DNA of 64,000 nt from Dysosmobacter segnis (GCF_014297285.1 NZ_JACOQI010000016.1:1-64000); one strand, 5' to 3'; positions 45,126 to 54,470 are shown, numbered from the stretch's first letter. Numbers and translations are program-made. The notes: a model not told the origin generated them from the sequence alone.

Positions 45126-47080
45126 TCGTCAAAAGTCCGTACATCAAGTGCGGCACTGGGCAAAGTGCTGGCGGGTATCTCAAGTACATCGCGACGCGGG
45201 AGCGGGTGGAGATTATCCCGGATGACCGTCCGCCCACCAACAAGCAGACGCAGCTCATCGCAAAGCTGGTGAAGGATTTTCCTGACGCAAAAGAACTGAT
45301 GGAGTACGAGGACTACCTCTCACACCCGACAAAAGCGACGGCGTCCGCGCTCATCACGCTGGCGCTGGAATCGAATTGGGACAGGCTCTCCTCGATGGAT
45401 GGCTACGCCAAGTACATCGCCCTGCGGCCCAGAGCGGAGCGGTTGGGGGAACACGGTCTCTTCGGTGACGATGACAACGTGGATCTGAACAGAGTCATGG
45501 ATGAACTGGACCACTACACCGGCAACGTGTGGACGCACATTATCTCCCTCCATCGGGAGGACGCGGAGCGGCTTGGCTACAACCACGCGGAGGCGTGGCG
45601 CACATTACTGCGTACCCACCGCAATGACATCGCCGCGGCAATGAAGATCCCACCGGAGGACTTCCGCTGGTATGCCGCCTTCCATGACGAGGGCAATCAT
45701 CCTCACGTCCACATGATGGCGTGGTCGGCAAAGCCGAATCAGGCGTACCTGTCCAAAGACGGTATCCGCCAAATCAAGTCCACGCTGACCAATCAGATCT
45801 TCCGTCAGGAACTGCTCCATGTCTACGAGCAGAAAAGCAAGTCCCGCGACGAGCTGGTGGCGGAAGCGCGGAAAGCCATGCTGGAATTGGCGAAGGCCAT
45901 GCGGGAAATGACCTGCATCCACCCGGAGGCGGAGCAGATGATCTGGAAACTCTCCAAACAACTCAGCACCGTAGCGGGCAAGAAAACCTACGGCTATCTG
46001 CCGAAGCCGATGAAGAAGCTGGTGGATGAGATCGTCGACCAAATGGCGCGGCTGCCCACTGTGGATGCGTGCTATCAGACATGGTGGGAACTGCAATGCC
46101 AGGTGGAGGATTACTATTCCGAGGGGAAGAAACGGCTGCGCCCACCGCTGTCTCAGCAGAAAGAATTCCGCCAGATCAAGAACGCCGTCATCAAAGAGTC
46201 GGAGCATATTCGCATGAACAGGTTTTCCTTTGAGGATGAGGAAATGCAGGATGACGGCGAACAGATCAGCACCTATGACATGAGCTATGCGTGTCAGGAT
46301 CTGCAAGGCGTGGCCAACGATGATCGTTTCCCTCTGGAGGAACGGGACGAAGCGGCGGAGCAGTTGGAGCAGCTTGCGGAGGACGGTGACGCCTACGCCC
46401 AGTACATCATCGGCACGGCGTACCGCGACGGCGGACTGCTGATACCGGACACAGCCAAAGCACAAAAGCTGTTGGAACGCGCGGCAAAACAGGAAATCGA
46501 TGCGGCGCAGTACGCCCTCGGCAAGCTGTACCTCTCCAACGATGCTGACGTTCATAATCCCGCCAAGGGTATCTATTGGCTGAAACGCTCTGCTGACAAC
46601 GGCAACGATTACGCCGCCTACCGGCTGGGCAAGGAATATCTCAGCGGCAAAAATACGATAAAAGATGCCGAAACAGCAGTGTCATATTTGCGGCAGGCCG
46701 CGGATAACGGCAGCGCCTACGCCCAATACCTGTTGGGCAAGCTGACCCTCATGGGGGAGGGCGTTCCGAAGGACATGGACGCCGCCTACGAATGGTTCGC
46801 GGCGGCGCGGGGTAACGGCCACACCTACGCAGAATTTTTCATGAAACGCATGGAGCGCGGCGAACAGGAGCCGCCCTCCGTCCTGTTGTCCGCCACCCGG
46901 CTGCTCTACCACATGGGCAATATCTTCCGTGACAACGCCACGGCTCCCGCTGCCACCGGTGTCCAAATCGACCGCAAGCGGCTGGCGCAGCTGCGGCAGA
47001 AGCGCGTCGCCCTCGGCCACAAGCCGGACGACCATGAGCCGGAGCAGCAACAAGGGTTTTCAATGAAATTCCATATGTAA
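45113..47080 (+). CDS. MobP3-family relaxase with Sel1 repeats, IME2
   Basis: A 655-residue relaxase parallel to the IME1 protein. LIVKSPYIKCGT opens the N-terminus, HDEGNHPHVHMMAW at about 191 is the metal-binding three-histidine motif, and four Sel1-like repeats occupy about 420-600 (YAQYIIGTAYRDGG, AAQYALGKLYLSN, YAAYRLGKEYLSG, YAQYLLGKLTLMG). The tail ends RQKRVALGHKPDDHE in both relaxases, a conserved basic patch. It should nick the palindromic oriT candidate upstream. Intact. Confidence 0.85.
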   Translation: MARLIVKSPYIKCGTGQSAGGYLKYIATRERVEIIPDDRPPTNKQTQLIAKLVKDFPDAKELMEYEDYLSHPTKATASALITLALESNWDRLSSMDGYAKYIALRPRAERLGEHGLFGDDDNVDLNRVMDELDHYTGNVWTHIISLHREDAERLGYNHAEAWRTLLRTHRNDIAAAMKIPPEDFRWYAAFHDEGNHPHVHMMAWSAKPNQAYLSKDGIRQIKSTLTNQIFRQELLHVYEQKSKSRDELVAEARKAMLELAKAMREMTCIHPEAEQMIWKLSKQLSTVAGKKTYGYLPKPMKKLVDEIVDQMARLPTVDACYQTWWELQCQVEDYYSEGKKRLRPPLSQQKEFRQIKNAVIKESEHIRMNRFSFEDEEMQDDGEQISTYDMSYACQDLQGVANDDRFPLEERDEAAEQLEQLAEDGDAYAQYIIGTAYRDGGLLIPDTAKAQKLLERAAKQEIDAAQYALGKLYLSNDADVHNPAKGIYWLKRSADNGNDYAAYRLGKEYLSGKNTIKDAETAVSYLRQAADNGSAYAQYLLGKLTLMGEGVPKDMDAAYEWFAAARGNGHTYAEFFMKRMERGEQEPPSVLLSATRLLYHMGNIFRDNATAPAATGVQIDRKRLAQLRQKRVALGHKPDDHEPEQQQGFSMKFHM

Positions 47081-47140
47081 AGTGGGCCGAGGTGTTCATT
47101 TTTTGCGCCGCAATAGTCAAAGAAACATTTGCAAAAACAG

Positions 47141-47184
47141 TAGCTTTGTGCGCCGGGTTGTGGTATGTGTTGTGGTTGCCAAAA
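47141..47184 (+). promoter_or_regulatory. TAGCT-N15-TGGTATGT motif, copy B
   Basis: TAGCT at 47141 and TGGTATGTGTTGTGGTTG at 47161 keep the exact 20-nt offset of copy A. The block is nearly identical to copy C at 57461-57504 and ends just before the RBS of the DUF6809 gene. Confidence 0.5.
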
Positions 47185-47197
47185 AGGAGGTGCCGCA

Positions 47198-47500
47198 ATG
47201 TACGACTACATGAAGGCTCTGCAAAAGCGCTTCGACCGGCAGCCGCATCCAGAACTGTACGCCCAGGTCGAATACGCCCAAGAGGAACTGCGGCGGGACA
47301 TGGACGCCGCAGGGCGGAAGAAGCTGCTGCGGCTGTTGGACGCACAAAACACATTGCTGGTTGAATCCAAGCTGATGAGCTTCACGGCGGGCTTCAAGCT
47401 GGCGTGGGGCATGGCAAAAGAGTTGGAGGCAGACGGGCTCTACTCCTTCGAGCGGGAGGAAGAAGAACACATCTGCCATCCGGCGGAACAGGAGGACTAA
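47198..47500 (+). CDS. DUF6809-family small protein, IME2
   Basis: A 100-residue helical protein: MYDYMKALQKRF, RKKLLRLLDAQNTLLVES and FTAGFKLAWGMAKEL are the family pattern. AAGGAGG lies 6 nt upstream of ATG 47198; the longer frame simply reads through the RBS. The stop is one codon ahead of the first integrase start, so they are co-translated. Function is unknown; its constant place beside integrases suggests a directionality or regulatory factor. A near-identical copy lies at 57145. Confidence 0.75.
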   Translation: MYDYMKALQKRFDRQPHPELYAQVEYAQEELRRDMDAAGRKKLLRLLDAQNTLLVESKLMSFTAGFKLAWGMAKELEADGLYSFEREEEEHICHPAEQED

Positions 47501-48703
47501 ATGTCGAAACGAAGACCTGCTGGCGACGGGATGGTGCGCAAGCGGGAGGACGGCCGCTGGGAGGGCCGCATCGTGGTGGGCCACAAGAAAAACGGTACGC
47601 CCATCTTCCAGCACGCCTATGCGCATACACAAAAAGAACTGACGGAAAAGCTCCATCAAAATATCGAACGCTATCAGGACGTGGACCTGACCGAGGACAG
47701 CCGCATGACCTTGGGGGAGTGGCTGGACCGTTGGCTGACGGACTATAAAGAGAACACCGTCCGCCCCGGCACCCTTGCGGGGTATCGAAGCTGCATCGAA
47801 AACTACATCAAGCCGCGGCTCGGCGGCAAACAGGTGTCGCTGGTGACATCGCAGGATGTGCAGAAACTCTATCGGAGGCTGAAAGAGAACGGGCGGGTCA
47901 GGGAGCATCCGAGGTTTGGTTCCGCCCTGTCGGATACCACCATCAACCGCCTCCACGCCATCTTCCACCAGGCGATGGAGGACGCCCTCCACGCGCATAT
48001 CATCGCCAAAAATCCCACCGTGGGCGCAACGGTGCCGAAGGCAAGCCATGCGCCGAAACGTGTCCTGACCGACAGGGAACTGGACACCTTTCTGGACGCC
48101 GTGCGAGAAGACAAGATATGGGGTGACTTCTTCTATGTGGAGCTGACCACAGGCCTGCGGCGGGGCGAGATCTGCGGACTCATGTGGCAGGACTTTGACG
48201 CGCGGAACGGCGTCCTTCAAGTGCGCCGCACCCTTCATAGCCGAAAGTTGGGTGTTGATATGCTGGGCAAGACCAAGACCCGCAGCGGTGAGCGCACCAT
48301 CGTCCTGCCCCGCAGCACGGCGGAAATTTTGCGCCGCCGAAAAGAGAATGCGATCACGCAATGGATCTTCCCAGACCCTGTCCGACCGGAGCTGCCGCTG
48401 TCTCCGAACTGCGCCTACACGCACATGAAAGCGATTTTGCACAAGGCGGGACTGCCGGACATCCGCTTCCATGACCTGCGCCATACCTTCGCCACCCACG
48501 CCATCGCCAGCGGCGTGGATGCCAAGACCCTGTCGGGGATTCTGGGGCATACCAACGCCAGCTTCACGCTGGATACCTACACCCACGTCACACCGGATAT
48601 GCAAAAAGCCGCCAGCGGCATCGTTGGCGGCTTCATGGAAGATCTGCTCGGAAAGGGGCTGAGACCTTGGCAAAGAAACGGAAAAGCGGAACTGGCACCG
48701 TAA
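47501..48703 (+). CDS. int: Tyrosine integrase 1 of IME2
   Basis: A 400-residue recombinase. The arm-binding AP2-like domain (GDGMVRKREDGRWEGRIVVG) covers residues 7-50 and the core-binding domain about 70-170. The catalytic residues are seen in TTGLRRGEICGL, HDLRHTFATHA, LGHTN and LDTYTHV. It directly follows DUF6809 and overlaps the second integrase by 37 nt. Two adjacent active-looking integrases suggest either joint action or capture of one element by another. Confidence 0.88.
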   Translation: MSKRRPAGDGMVRKREDGRWEGRIVVGHKKNGTPIFQHAYAHTQKELTEKLHQNIERYQDVDLTEDSRMTLGEWLDRWLTDYKENTVRPGTLAGYRSCIENYIKPRLGGKQVSLVTSQDVQKLYRRLKENGRVREHPRFGSALSDTTINRLHAIFHQAMEDALHAHIIAKNPTVGATVPKASHAPKRVLTDRELDTFLDAVREDKIWGDFFYVELTTGLRRGEICGLMWQDFDARNGVLQVRRTLHSRKLGVDMLGKTKTRSGERTIVLPRSTAEILRRRKENAITQWIFPDPVRPELPLSPNCAYTHMKAILHKAGLPDIRFHDLRHTFATHAIASGVDAKTLSGILGHTNASFTLDTYTHVTPDMQKAASGIVGGFMEDLLGKGLRPWQRNGKAELAP

Positions 48704-50244
48704 GACAGCGCAGTGACGGCCGGTGGGAGGGCCGCGTTGTCATCGGTTACGATGACAGCGGCCTTCCCAAAACGAAGAATGTTCTCGCCAAAACAAAGCG
48801 GGAATGTCAGGAGAAACTGCGGCAGCTCACTGAAAGCATGGTGGGGCGAAATGACCGAAAGATCAAACCGGATATGCTGTTCGGAGACTGGCTATGCTAC
48901 TGGTATGAAACCCACAGCAAGCCGACGCTCCGCGCCTCCACGCGGAACAACTACGAAAATGTCATCCACAACCATGTCCTGCCGGAGATCGGGAAGATCC
49001 CGCTGAACAAATTGTCACAGAATGATTTACAGCAGTTCTACGGGCGGCTGAAAAAGAATGGCCGCAAGCGTCTGACGGAGCAATACGGCGCGGGCCTTTC
49101 CGACCGCATGGTGCGGATGTGCCACGCGGTCTGCCGCTCCGCCTTGGAACGGGCCGTGCGGGATGATCTGCTCCGTACAAACCCCGCCATCGGCTGCAAG
49201 CTGCCGCCGAAAAAAGCAAAGGAGATGCAGGTGCTGGATCGGGAGGAATTGCAGAAATTTCTCATTCAGGCGCAGGCGGACGGGTACTACGAGCTGTTCC
49301 TGCTGGATCTCTGCACCGGTCTGCGGCGGGGTGAATTGATAGCACTTCAATGGGAGGATCTGAACTTTGAAACCGGCGTGCTGACCGTCAACAAGCAGGC
49401 GTACACGGTAAACGGCGAATTGCAGATTATCCCGCCCAAAACCAAGGCATCCGTCCGAAAGCTGGTGCTGCCGCCTGCGGTGCTGGCCGTGCTGCGGGAG
49501 TACCGCAGGAAGGTGGATTCCCGCTGGATGTTTCCGTCCCCGGTGAAGGCGGACCGACCGATCACGCCCGGCGTGGCACGCAGGCGGCTTCAGACGATAC
49601 TGGAGCGGGCAGACTGCAAGCGTGTCAGATTCCATGATCTGCGACATACCTTCGCAACGCTGGCGCTGGAAAACGGCATGGATGTGAAAACCCTTTCCGC
49701 CATGCTGGGGCATGTGTCTGCGGTGACAACGCTGGACATCTACACCCACATCACCGGCGATATGCAGCGCGCAGCCGCCGCCAGCATCGACCGGAGCATC
49801 GGCAAGATGGAGCCGCAGGAAGAAGCGGAGCCGGAGCAGAAAGGCATCGTGGACTTCCAGCCCTATGTGGGGAAGAAAAGAAAACCAGGCACCGGCTGCA
49901 TCAGCGAACTCAATGACCACTTGTTTGAGGGACGCTATTCTCCTATATGGCCGGACGGGACACAGCATTCCCGCAACGTCTACGCCCACACCCGCGAGGA
50001 GTGCGAGGAAAAGCTGAAAGCGCTGATCACGGAGATGAACGAGGAACGCAAAAATCTCAAGGAGCAGCTTTCGGGCATCGCCCCACCGACAAAACTGACC
50101 AAAACACAGCGCAAGCTGTGGGACTATATGCGCCTCCACCCGGAGGTCACGGAATTCTCGACCATCGCCAAACGAACCGGCCTGTCGCGGAATACCGTGA
50201 AGAAGCACTATGAGATGGTGGCGGCAATGTTGGGGAGAAAATAG
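48667..50244 (+). CDS. int: Tyrosine integrase 2 of IME2 with a second arm-binding-like domain
   Basis: A 525-residue recombinase starting at TTG 48667 behind AAAGGGG. Residues 5-50 are the usual arm-binding domain (GTGTVRQRSDGRWEGRVVIG). The catalytic set is CTGLRRGELIAL, HDLRHTFATLA, LGHVS and LDIYTHI. About 125 extra residues follow: GTGCISELNDHLFEGRYSP with VYAHTREECEEKL looks like a second arm-binding domain (about 403-455), and the last 55 residues (EFSTIAKRTGLSRNTVKKHY) form an HTH. Ordinary family members stop near residue 400, so this is an unusual double-ended integrase. Confidence 0.85.
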   Translation: MAKKRKSGTGTVRQRSDGRWEGRVVIGYDDSGLPKTKNVLAKTKRECQEKLRQLTESMVGRNDRKIKPDMLFGDWLCYWYETHSKPTLRASTRNNYENVIHNHVLPEIGKIPLNKLSQNDLQQFYGRLKKNGRKRLTEQYGAGLSDRMVRMCHAVCRSALERAVRDDLLRTNPAIGCKLPPKKAKEMQVLDREELQKFLIQAQADGYYELFLLDLCTGLRRGELIALQWEDLNFETGVLTVNKQAYTVNGELQIIPPKTKASVRKLVLPPAVLAVLREYRRKVDSRWMFPSPVKADRPITPGVARRRLQTILERADCKRVRFHDLRHTFATLALENGMDVKTLSAMLGHVSAVTTLDIYTHITGDMQRAAAASIDRSIGKMEPQEEAEPEQKGIVDFQPYVGKKRKPGTGCISELNDHLFEGRYSPIWPDGTQHSRNVYAHTREECEEKLKALITEMNEERKNLKEQLSGIAPPTKLTKTQRKLWDYMRLHPEVTEFSTIAKRTGLSRNTVKKHYEMVAAMLGRK

Positions 50245-50259
50245 AAATCACGGAAGTGC

Positions 50260-50306
50260 AAGAACAGAGGCGAAGAGGATTGATTGGAATCATTGCCTCT
50301 GTTCTT
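50260..50306 (+). terminator. Terminator at the right end of IME2
   Basis: The 12-bp arms AAGAACAGAGGC (50260-50271) and GCCTCTGTTCTT (50295-50306) are followed by CCTGTTTTGTT. It lies 16 nt after the second integrase. The stretch 50307-50510 holds no supportable gene. Confidence 0.75.
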
Positions 50307-50527
50307 CCTGTTTTGTTATAGATGAAATATGTAAAAAACTAAGATAATTCTATCACAGTATTGCGTATGCGTAATGCGGATTCTTGTCTTTTGCTAAAAT
50401 CGATGGTACTATGATATTGATAATTACGCGCAGCCTCACGGCAGAAAACGACCACATCATCCAGCCGGCATTTGCCGAACGCTTCTATCGTGAGCCATAA
50501 GTGAGCTTGAAATATCGGAGGTGCAGC

Positions 50528-52624
50528 ATGGCTATACCGAAGCTGAAGAAGCAGAATATTATCGACGCCCTGAAATTCATCGACGAGAACGGGGTTCCCG
50601 AACATAATACGAGCGTAAAATATGTTCTTGTGTCTGAGAATGGGAAAAAATACCCGCCGAAGTATGTGATGGCCGTTGCTGACCATTTGGCGAATGGTAC
50701 GGATATTTCAACAGAAGCATTTACCAGTGCCGATGCAAAGAACTATCTGGAAAGCCGGGGCTTCACTATTGAAACAAAACCACAGGAAAAGTTCGAGTTG
50801 TCTATTACTGCTGAGAGTGTAGAGTCAACAGATGAACGCTTTACCATGGAAGATCTGAACCTTGGGGATAACTATAAGCCGCTGAATGCTTATTTCGAGA
50901 AGGCAAATGGGGATATCATCAAGCGTGCATACAACAAAGGCGAAAAAAGAAATTCTAATCAGACTATGCCGCGTATTGCCTGCCAGATATTTGAGAAGCA
51001 GCTTGCCGCATTATCCGTTGAGGACAAGGAGAGCTTTCCCGTTTGCAAATACAGCCCTAATAGTGACATGATTAGAGGTATTTATACGAGTGTCGATGAG
51101 TACAAGAAGCACCGCAACTCGTTAGAGTACTTGACCTACAGCTATGATAACGGCCGCCAGTTTGTTATTTATAGCTGGAATATATTCTCTACGATTATCT
51201 TTGTTCAGGAATGCTTGAAGCGGTTTGGTGAACCGGGGGATCAATTCGTTCTGATATACCGCGAGAAAGATGAAAAAGAGGTTAAGGAGAAAGAAAAAGA
51301 AGCTGCTGTGCAGGTGGAGCTTGATCAGCAATCCAAAGAGTATCAGAATTCGTTTTCGTCCATGCTGATTAAATCAAAGAACCTGATTTTCAGAGGCGCA
51401 CCAGGTACGGGAAAGTCCTATCTTGCCAAAGAAATTGCTGCGGATATTGTTAGCAATGGCTATGAGAAGGAATATAGTCATCTTACTGAGGAGCAGAAGA
51501 AGCAGGTGGAATTTGTCCAGTTTCACCCAAGCTATGATTACTCTGATTTTGTTGAAGGACTAAGACCGAAAATCAATGATGATGGGACAATGGGCTTTGA
51601 ATTGCAGGATGGCATTTTCAAGAAATTTGTTGCCCGTGCCAGAAAGAACTATGAGGACTCCCAAAAATCCAGAGAAACCGTAGAAAAGGAAGTCACGGTT
51701 CAAGAATCCATGACAGAGTTTTTCTCCGGCGTTGAGTTTGGCGTTGACCCATTTAAAACGATCAATGGAAATGAATTTACCATTACCGGCGTGGATGACG
51801 GGCATATCCATATTTCCATTCCCGGTAACGCATCTGTCAACAGGCTTGCTCTGAATCTGGATGAAGTTAGAAAGATGCTGGAATCCGGGCAGAAGTTTGA
51901 AAAAATAAAGGATATCACGTCCTTTTTCGGAAAGACGTTTGCTACACAAGGATACTCCTATGACTTTGCTATCTATAAAGCAATCAAAGCGAAGAAAAGT
52001 ACAGTTTCAAAAGCAAAGGCAAAACAGGAGGAACTGAAAAAATACATATTCATTATAGATGAAATCAACCGCGGCGAGATTTCAAAGATTTTCGGTGAAC
52101 TGTTCTTTGCGATAGATCCCGGTTATCGCGGCAAAGCCGGAGAAATCTCCACGCAATATTCTAATCTGCACTCTGACCCTGACGAAAAGTTCTATATTCC
52201 TGAAAATGTCTATATCATCGGCACCATGAACGATATCGACCGCTCTGTGGACAGCTTTGATTTTGCCATGCGCCGTCGCTTCCGTTTCGTGGAACTCAGA
52301 GCGGATGAGCGTCTTGAAATGCTTGCCTCGCTGGAAAACGAGGAATTAGAGGCTGAAGCAATCAGAAGGATGGCTGCGCTCAATAAGGCAATCGCAGAGG
52401 TTGAGGATCTGAATGAAAATTATCAGATCGGAGCGTCTTACTTCCTAAAGTTGAAAACACTTGATTTCGACCAGCTTTGGACTGATTATCTGCAACCGCT
52501 CCTACAGGAATACATTCAGGGAATGTACGATGAGGAAGGAATTATGAATCGGTTCGCAAGGGCATACGGCTATCAGAAACCCGCCAGAGGTGATGCGAAT
52601 GAAGCTGCTCAGGATCAAGGATAA
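50528..52624 (+). CDS. mcrB: McrB-like AAA+ motor subunit of McrBC
   Basis: A 698-residue type IV restriction motor. An N-terminal head (GKKYPPKYVMAVADHLANG) resembles the ScoMcrA-like head that recognises modified DNA. The AAA+ core has GAPGTGKSYLAKE near 290, FIIDEINRGEISKIFGELF near 508, and NDIDRSVDSFDFAMRRRFRF near 568, the MNTxDRS-like and sensor/arginine-finger signatures of McrB. In McrB the nucleotide is GTP. GGAGGT supports ATG 50528. The 3' end overlaps mcrC by 26 nt. The complex would cut phage DNA carrying modified bases. Confidence 0.88.
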   Translation: MAIPKLKKQNIIDALKFIDENGVPEHNTSVKYVLVSENGKKYPPKYVMAVADHLANGTDISTEAFTSADAKNYLESRGFTIETKPQEKFELSITAESVESTDERFTMEDLNLGDNYKPLNAYFEKANGDIIKRAYNKGEKRNSNQTMPRIACQIFEKQLAALSVEDKESFPVCKYSPNSDMIRGIYTSVDEYKKHRNSLEYLTYSYDNGRQFVIYSWNIFSTIIFVQECLKRFGEPGDQFVLIYREKDEKEVKEKEKEAAVQVELDQQSKEYQNSFSSMLIKSKNLIFRGAPGTGKSYLAKEIAADIVSNGYEKEYSHLTEEQKKQVEFVQFHPSYDYSDFVEGLRPKINDDGTMGFELQDGIFKKFVARARKNYEDSQKSRETVEKEVTVQESMTEFFSGVEFGVDPFKTINGNEFTITGVDDGHIHISIPGNASVNRLALNLDEVRKMLESGQKFEKIKDITSFFGKTFATQGYSYDFAIYKAIKAKKSTVSKAKAKQEELKKYIFIIDEINRGEISKIFGELFFAIDPGYRGKAGEISTQYSNLHSDPDEKFYIPENVYIIGTMNDIDRSVDSFDFAMRRRFRFVELRADERLEMLASLENEELEAEAIRRMAALNKAIAEVEDLNENYQIGASYFLKLKTLDFDQLWTDYLQPLLQEYIQGMYDEEGIMNRFARAYGYQKPARGDANEAAQDQG

Positions 52625-53915
52625 CTCCCAGCAGAAAAAAGATGTCTTTTCTCAAGTAGCGAAGCTGACAGGTAAAATTGCAGATAAAACGTTGGAACAG
52701 CTTGAGCGTGAAGGCGTATTCGTATTTCCCGAAACCGTAAAGGACGCAGAGGATATTACACAAGATCAGATGATTCTCCAAAGCGTCAATGACACCTATC
52801 GCTCCGGCAATGTAATGGGCTTTCTCGGCTACGGTGATGAGCGGCTTGTGATCGAGTCCCGCTTTTGCGGAGAGGGGGAAGATTACTTTTTCCAGTATCT
52901 TTTAGACAAAGTTCTGGACTTTCCCAATATAGTAGATTTGGATTCCGACGCCAATCAAGATAATCGGCTGTTCAATTTTTTGTTGTTCCTGTTTCCATAT
53001 TACCTCAAATCGGCGATGCGGAAGGGCTTGTTCAAGAAGTATATCCGTCATAGGTATAATGACGGATATGTAAAAGGCACCATTGATGTCGCAAGGCATA
53101 TAGAAAAGAACACCCCGTTTGTAGGTAATATTGCATACAGCCAGCGAGAGTTTTCGTATGATAACAGTCTGATGGAGCTGGTGCGGCATACAATAGAGTT
53201 TATCAAAAGAAAGCCTTACGGAAATAAACTTCTGATCAAAGTGAAAGACGAGGTAAAACTCGTTATAGATGCGACTTCAGAATATGAGCCGTGTGACAGG
53301 CAGAAAATTATTGAGCAAAACAAAAAGAATACTGTCCGACACGCTTATTTCAGAGAGTATCTTGCATTGCAGCGGTTGTGCCTTTTGATTCTCCAACATC
53401 AGAAACACCAAATCGGGGCAGGGGCGAGACAGATATATGGCATCCTGTTCGATGGAGCATGGTTATGGGAGGAATACGTCAATTCGCTGATAGAAGATGT
53501 GTTTTATCACCCAATGAATAAAGGCGGTAAAGGCGCGCAGAGATTGTTTGATGGAAATGTGGGATTGATCTATCCTGATTTCATCAGCCGGAACAGTGAG
53601 ATGAGAATTATTGCCGATGCCAAGTATAAGCCGATTGATAACATTGGCAATCGAGATTATTTACAGGTGCTTGCCTATATGTTCCGTTTTGATGCAAAGG
53701 CTGGCTACTATCTCTATCCAGAAGTGGAAGACTCTGACGATTTGAAATTGTGGTTGAATCGTGGTTTGACCTATGAGAAAAATGTTATGGCGCGTGATGA
53801 CATCAGCGTTACCAAGCATGGCCTGAAAATTCCCGTGGATGCGCTAAATTACAATGAATTTTCTGCGAGAATAAAAACCTGCGAACAAGAATTCAAAAGT
53901 GCGCTAATATTTTAA
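52599..53915 (+). CDS. mcrC: McrC-like nuclease subunit of McrBC
   Basis: A 438-residue partner of McrB. The N-terminal half has the McrC pattern (GFLGYGDERLVIESRF, FLLFLFPYYLKSAM). The C-terminal PD-(D/E)xK nuclease shows YPDFISR near 326 and RIIADAKYKPI near 337, giving D and the D-x-K pair. ATG 52599 is 8 nt after AGAGG; in-frame GTG 52590 and ATG 52593 are possible. It is the last gene before a terminator and tRNA-Pro, so it lies at the outer edge of the island. Confidence 0.88.
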   Translation: MKLLRIKDNSQQKKDVFSQVAKLTGKIADKTLEQLEREGVFVFPETVKDAEDITQDQMILQSVNDTYRSGNVMGFLGYGDERLVIESRFCGEGEDYFFQYLLDKVLDFPNIVDLDSDANQDNRLFNFLLFLFPYYLKSAMRKGLFKKYIRHRYNDGYVKGTIDVARHIEKNTPFVGNIAYSQREFSYDNSLMELVRHTIEFIKRKPYGNKLLIKVKDEVKLVIDATSEYEPCDRQKIIEQNKKNTVRHAYFREYLALQRLCLLILQHQKHQIGAGARQIYGILFDGAWLWEEYVNSLIEDVFYHPMNKGGKGAQRLFDGNVGLIYPDFISRNSEMRIIADAKYKPIDNIGNRDYLQVLAYMFRFDAKAGYYLYPEVEDSDDLKLWLNRGLTYEKNVMARDDISVTKHGLKIPVDALNYNEFSARIKTCEQEFKSALIF

Positions 53916-53947
53916 CTGTTCAAAGAAGTGCGTACTTAAATAAGAAA

Positions 53948-53981
53948 ACAGCCCCTGAAATCGAATGATTTCAGGGGCTGT
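53948..53981. terminator. Terminator between mcrC and tRNA-Pro
   Basis: ACAGCCCCTGAAATC pairs with GATTTCAGGGGCTGT around GAAT. It is oriented to end both mcrC and the minus-strand tRNA-Pro transcript. Confidence 0.75.
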
Positions 53982-54056
53982 GGTCCGAGATGGGAGACTC
54001 GAACTCCCGACATCTTGCTCCCAAAGCAAGCGCGCTACCAACTGCGCTAATCCCGG
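53981..54056 (-). tRNA. tRNA-Pro(TGG)
   Basis: A 76-nt cloverleaf on the minus strand. Acceptor CCGGGAT pairs with ATCTCGG (one G-U), the anticodon stem CTTGC/GCAAG holds loop TTTGGGA with anticodon TGG, the T arm is GGGAG-TTCGAGT-CTCCC, and CCA is encoded. It is the only intact copy amid 5'-half remnants at 54203 and 54431 and the 3' half at 24526, showing repeated integration at this gene. Confidence 0.93.
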
Positions 54057-54082
54057 ATTTAGGTTTTGAGTTTTGCGCCAGA

Positions 54083-54102
54083 TGTGGTCAAACATGTGGT
54101 CA
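54083..54102 (-). repeat. Scar repeat TTGACCACATGTTTGACCACA (scar A)
   Basis: Two TTGACCACA units with a 12-nt period lie just 5' of the intact tRNA-Pro. The flanking minus-strand sequence ACACGCCTGCG..TTTCCCCGCAAG parallels scars B and C. It is read as an integrase tail or arm-site remnant. Confidence 0.55.
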
Positions 54103-54202
54103 GGCGGTTTTTTTGACCACCTCGGCTTGCGGGGAAAGTGCCTGTATCGCAGGCGTGTCAATGGATTACGAGGATAGCGTTTTCCGGCTTGAAGGGGAAG
54201 CG

Positions 54203-54247
54203 ACCCGCTCCCAAACCAGGCGCGATACCAACTTCGCTATACCCGGA
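54203..54247 (-). pseudogene. Degenerate tRNA-Pro 5' half
   Basis: On the minus strand CCGGGTATAGCGAAGTTGG, then TATCGCGCC and the loop TTTGGGA, follow tRNA-Pro with several substitutions and broken stem pairs. The 3' half is not recognisable. It is an older copy displaced by later integrations. Confidence 0.65.
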
Positions 54248-54302
54248 TATTCAATTTCTGTCATTATACCACGACGAAGGGGAAAATCAAAGATTTTTCT
54301 GT

Positions 54303-54322
54303 CTGTGGTCAATCCTGTGGTC
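54303..54322 (-). repeat. Scar repeat TTGACCACAGGATTGACCACA (scar B)
   Basis: Same 12-nt period direct repeat as scar A, lying between the degenerate and the perfect tRNA-Pro 5' halves, with ACACCTGCG and TTGCGGG blocks upstream on the minus strand. Confidence 0.55.
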
Positions 54323-54430
54323 AAAGCCGCTTTTATGCCGTTTTCCGCAATCGGGGAAAATCCCGCAATCGCAGGTGTCACAAGACTTTGCGGCGTTTCG
54401 CCTTGCCCTGTCCCGGATACAACCACGGCA

Positions 54431-54470
54431 CTCCCAAAGCAAGCGCGCTACCAACTGCGCTAATCCCGGA
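54431..54470 (-). pseudogene. Perfect 40-bp tRNA-Pro 5' half
   Basis: It is identical to 54018-54057 of the intact tRNA-Pro, from the base before the acceptor to the anticodon loop, and then diverges. Its perfect match implies recent duplication by insertion and loss of an element that brought a fresh 5' half. Confidence 0.8.

Larger units (their letters stand above)
41921..50306. mobile_element. IME2: MobP3-type element with tandem integrases
   Basis: A GC-rich block paralogous to IME1: excisionase, HTH protein, RHH protein, MobP3-Sel1 relaxase, then DUF6809 and two overlapping integrases, ending at a terminator. DUF6076 at the left reads outward. There are no secretion genes, so it would depend on a helper element. 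Terminal direct repeats were not found, so the ends are set at the outermost element-type genes. Confidence 0.7.
24526..53983. mobile_element. Putative defence island at tRNA-Pro
   Basis: The region runs from the tRNA-Pro 3'-half fragment (24526-24570) to the 3' end of the intact tRNA-Pro (53981). Both share the anticodon-loop crossover point and lie beside TTGACCACA-type scar repeats (24684 and 54083). It holds R-M system 2, the AbiTii/DUF4393 genes, the helicase cluster, IME2 and McrBC. The halves differ in the T arm, so the island is composite rather than one intact element. Confidence 0.5.
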
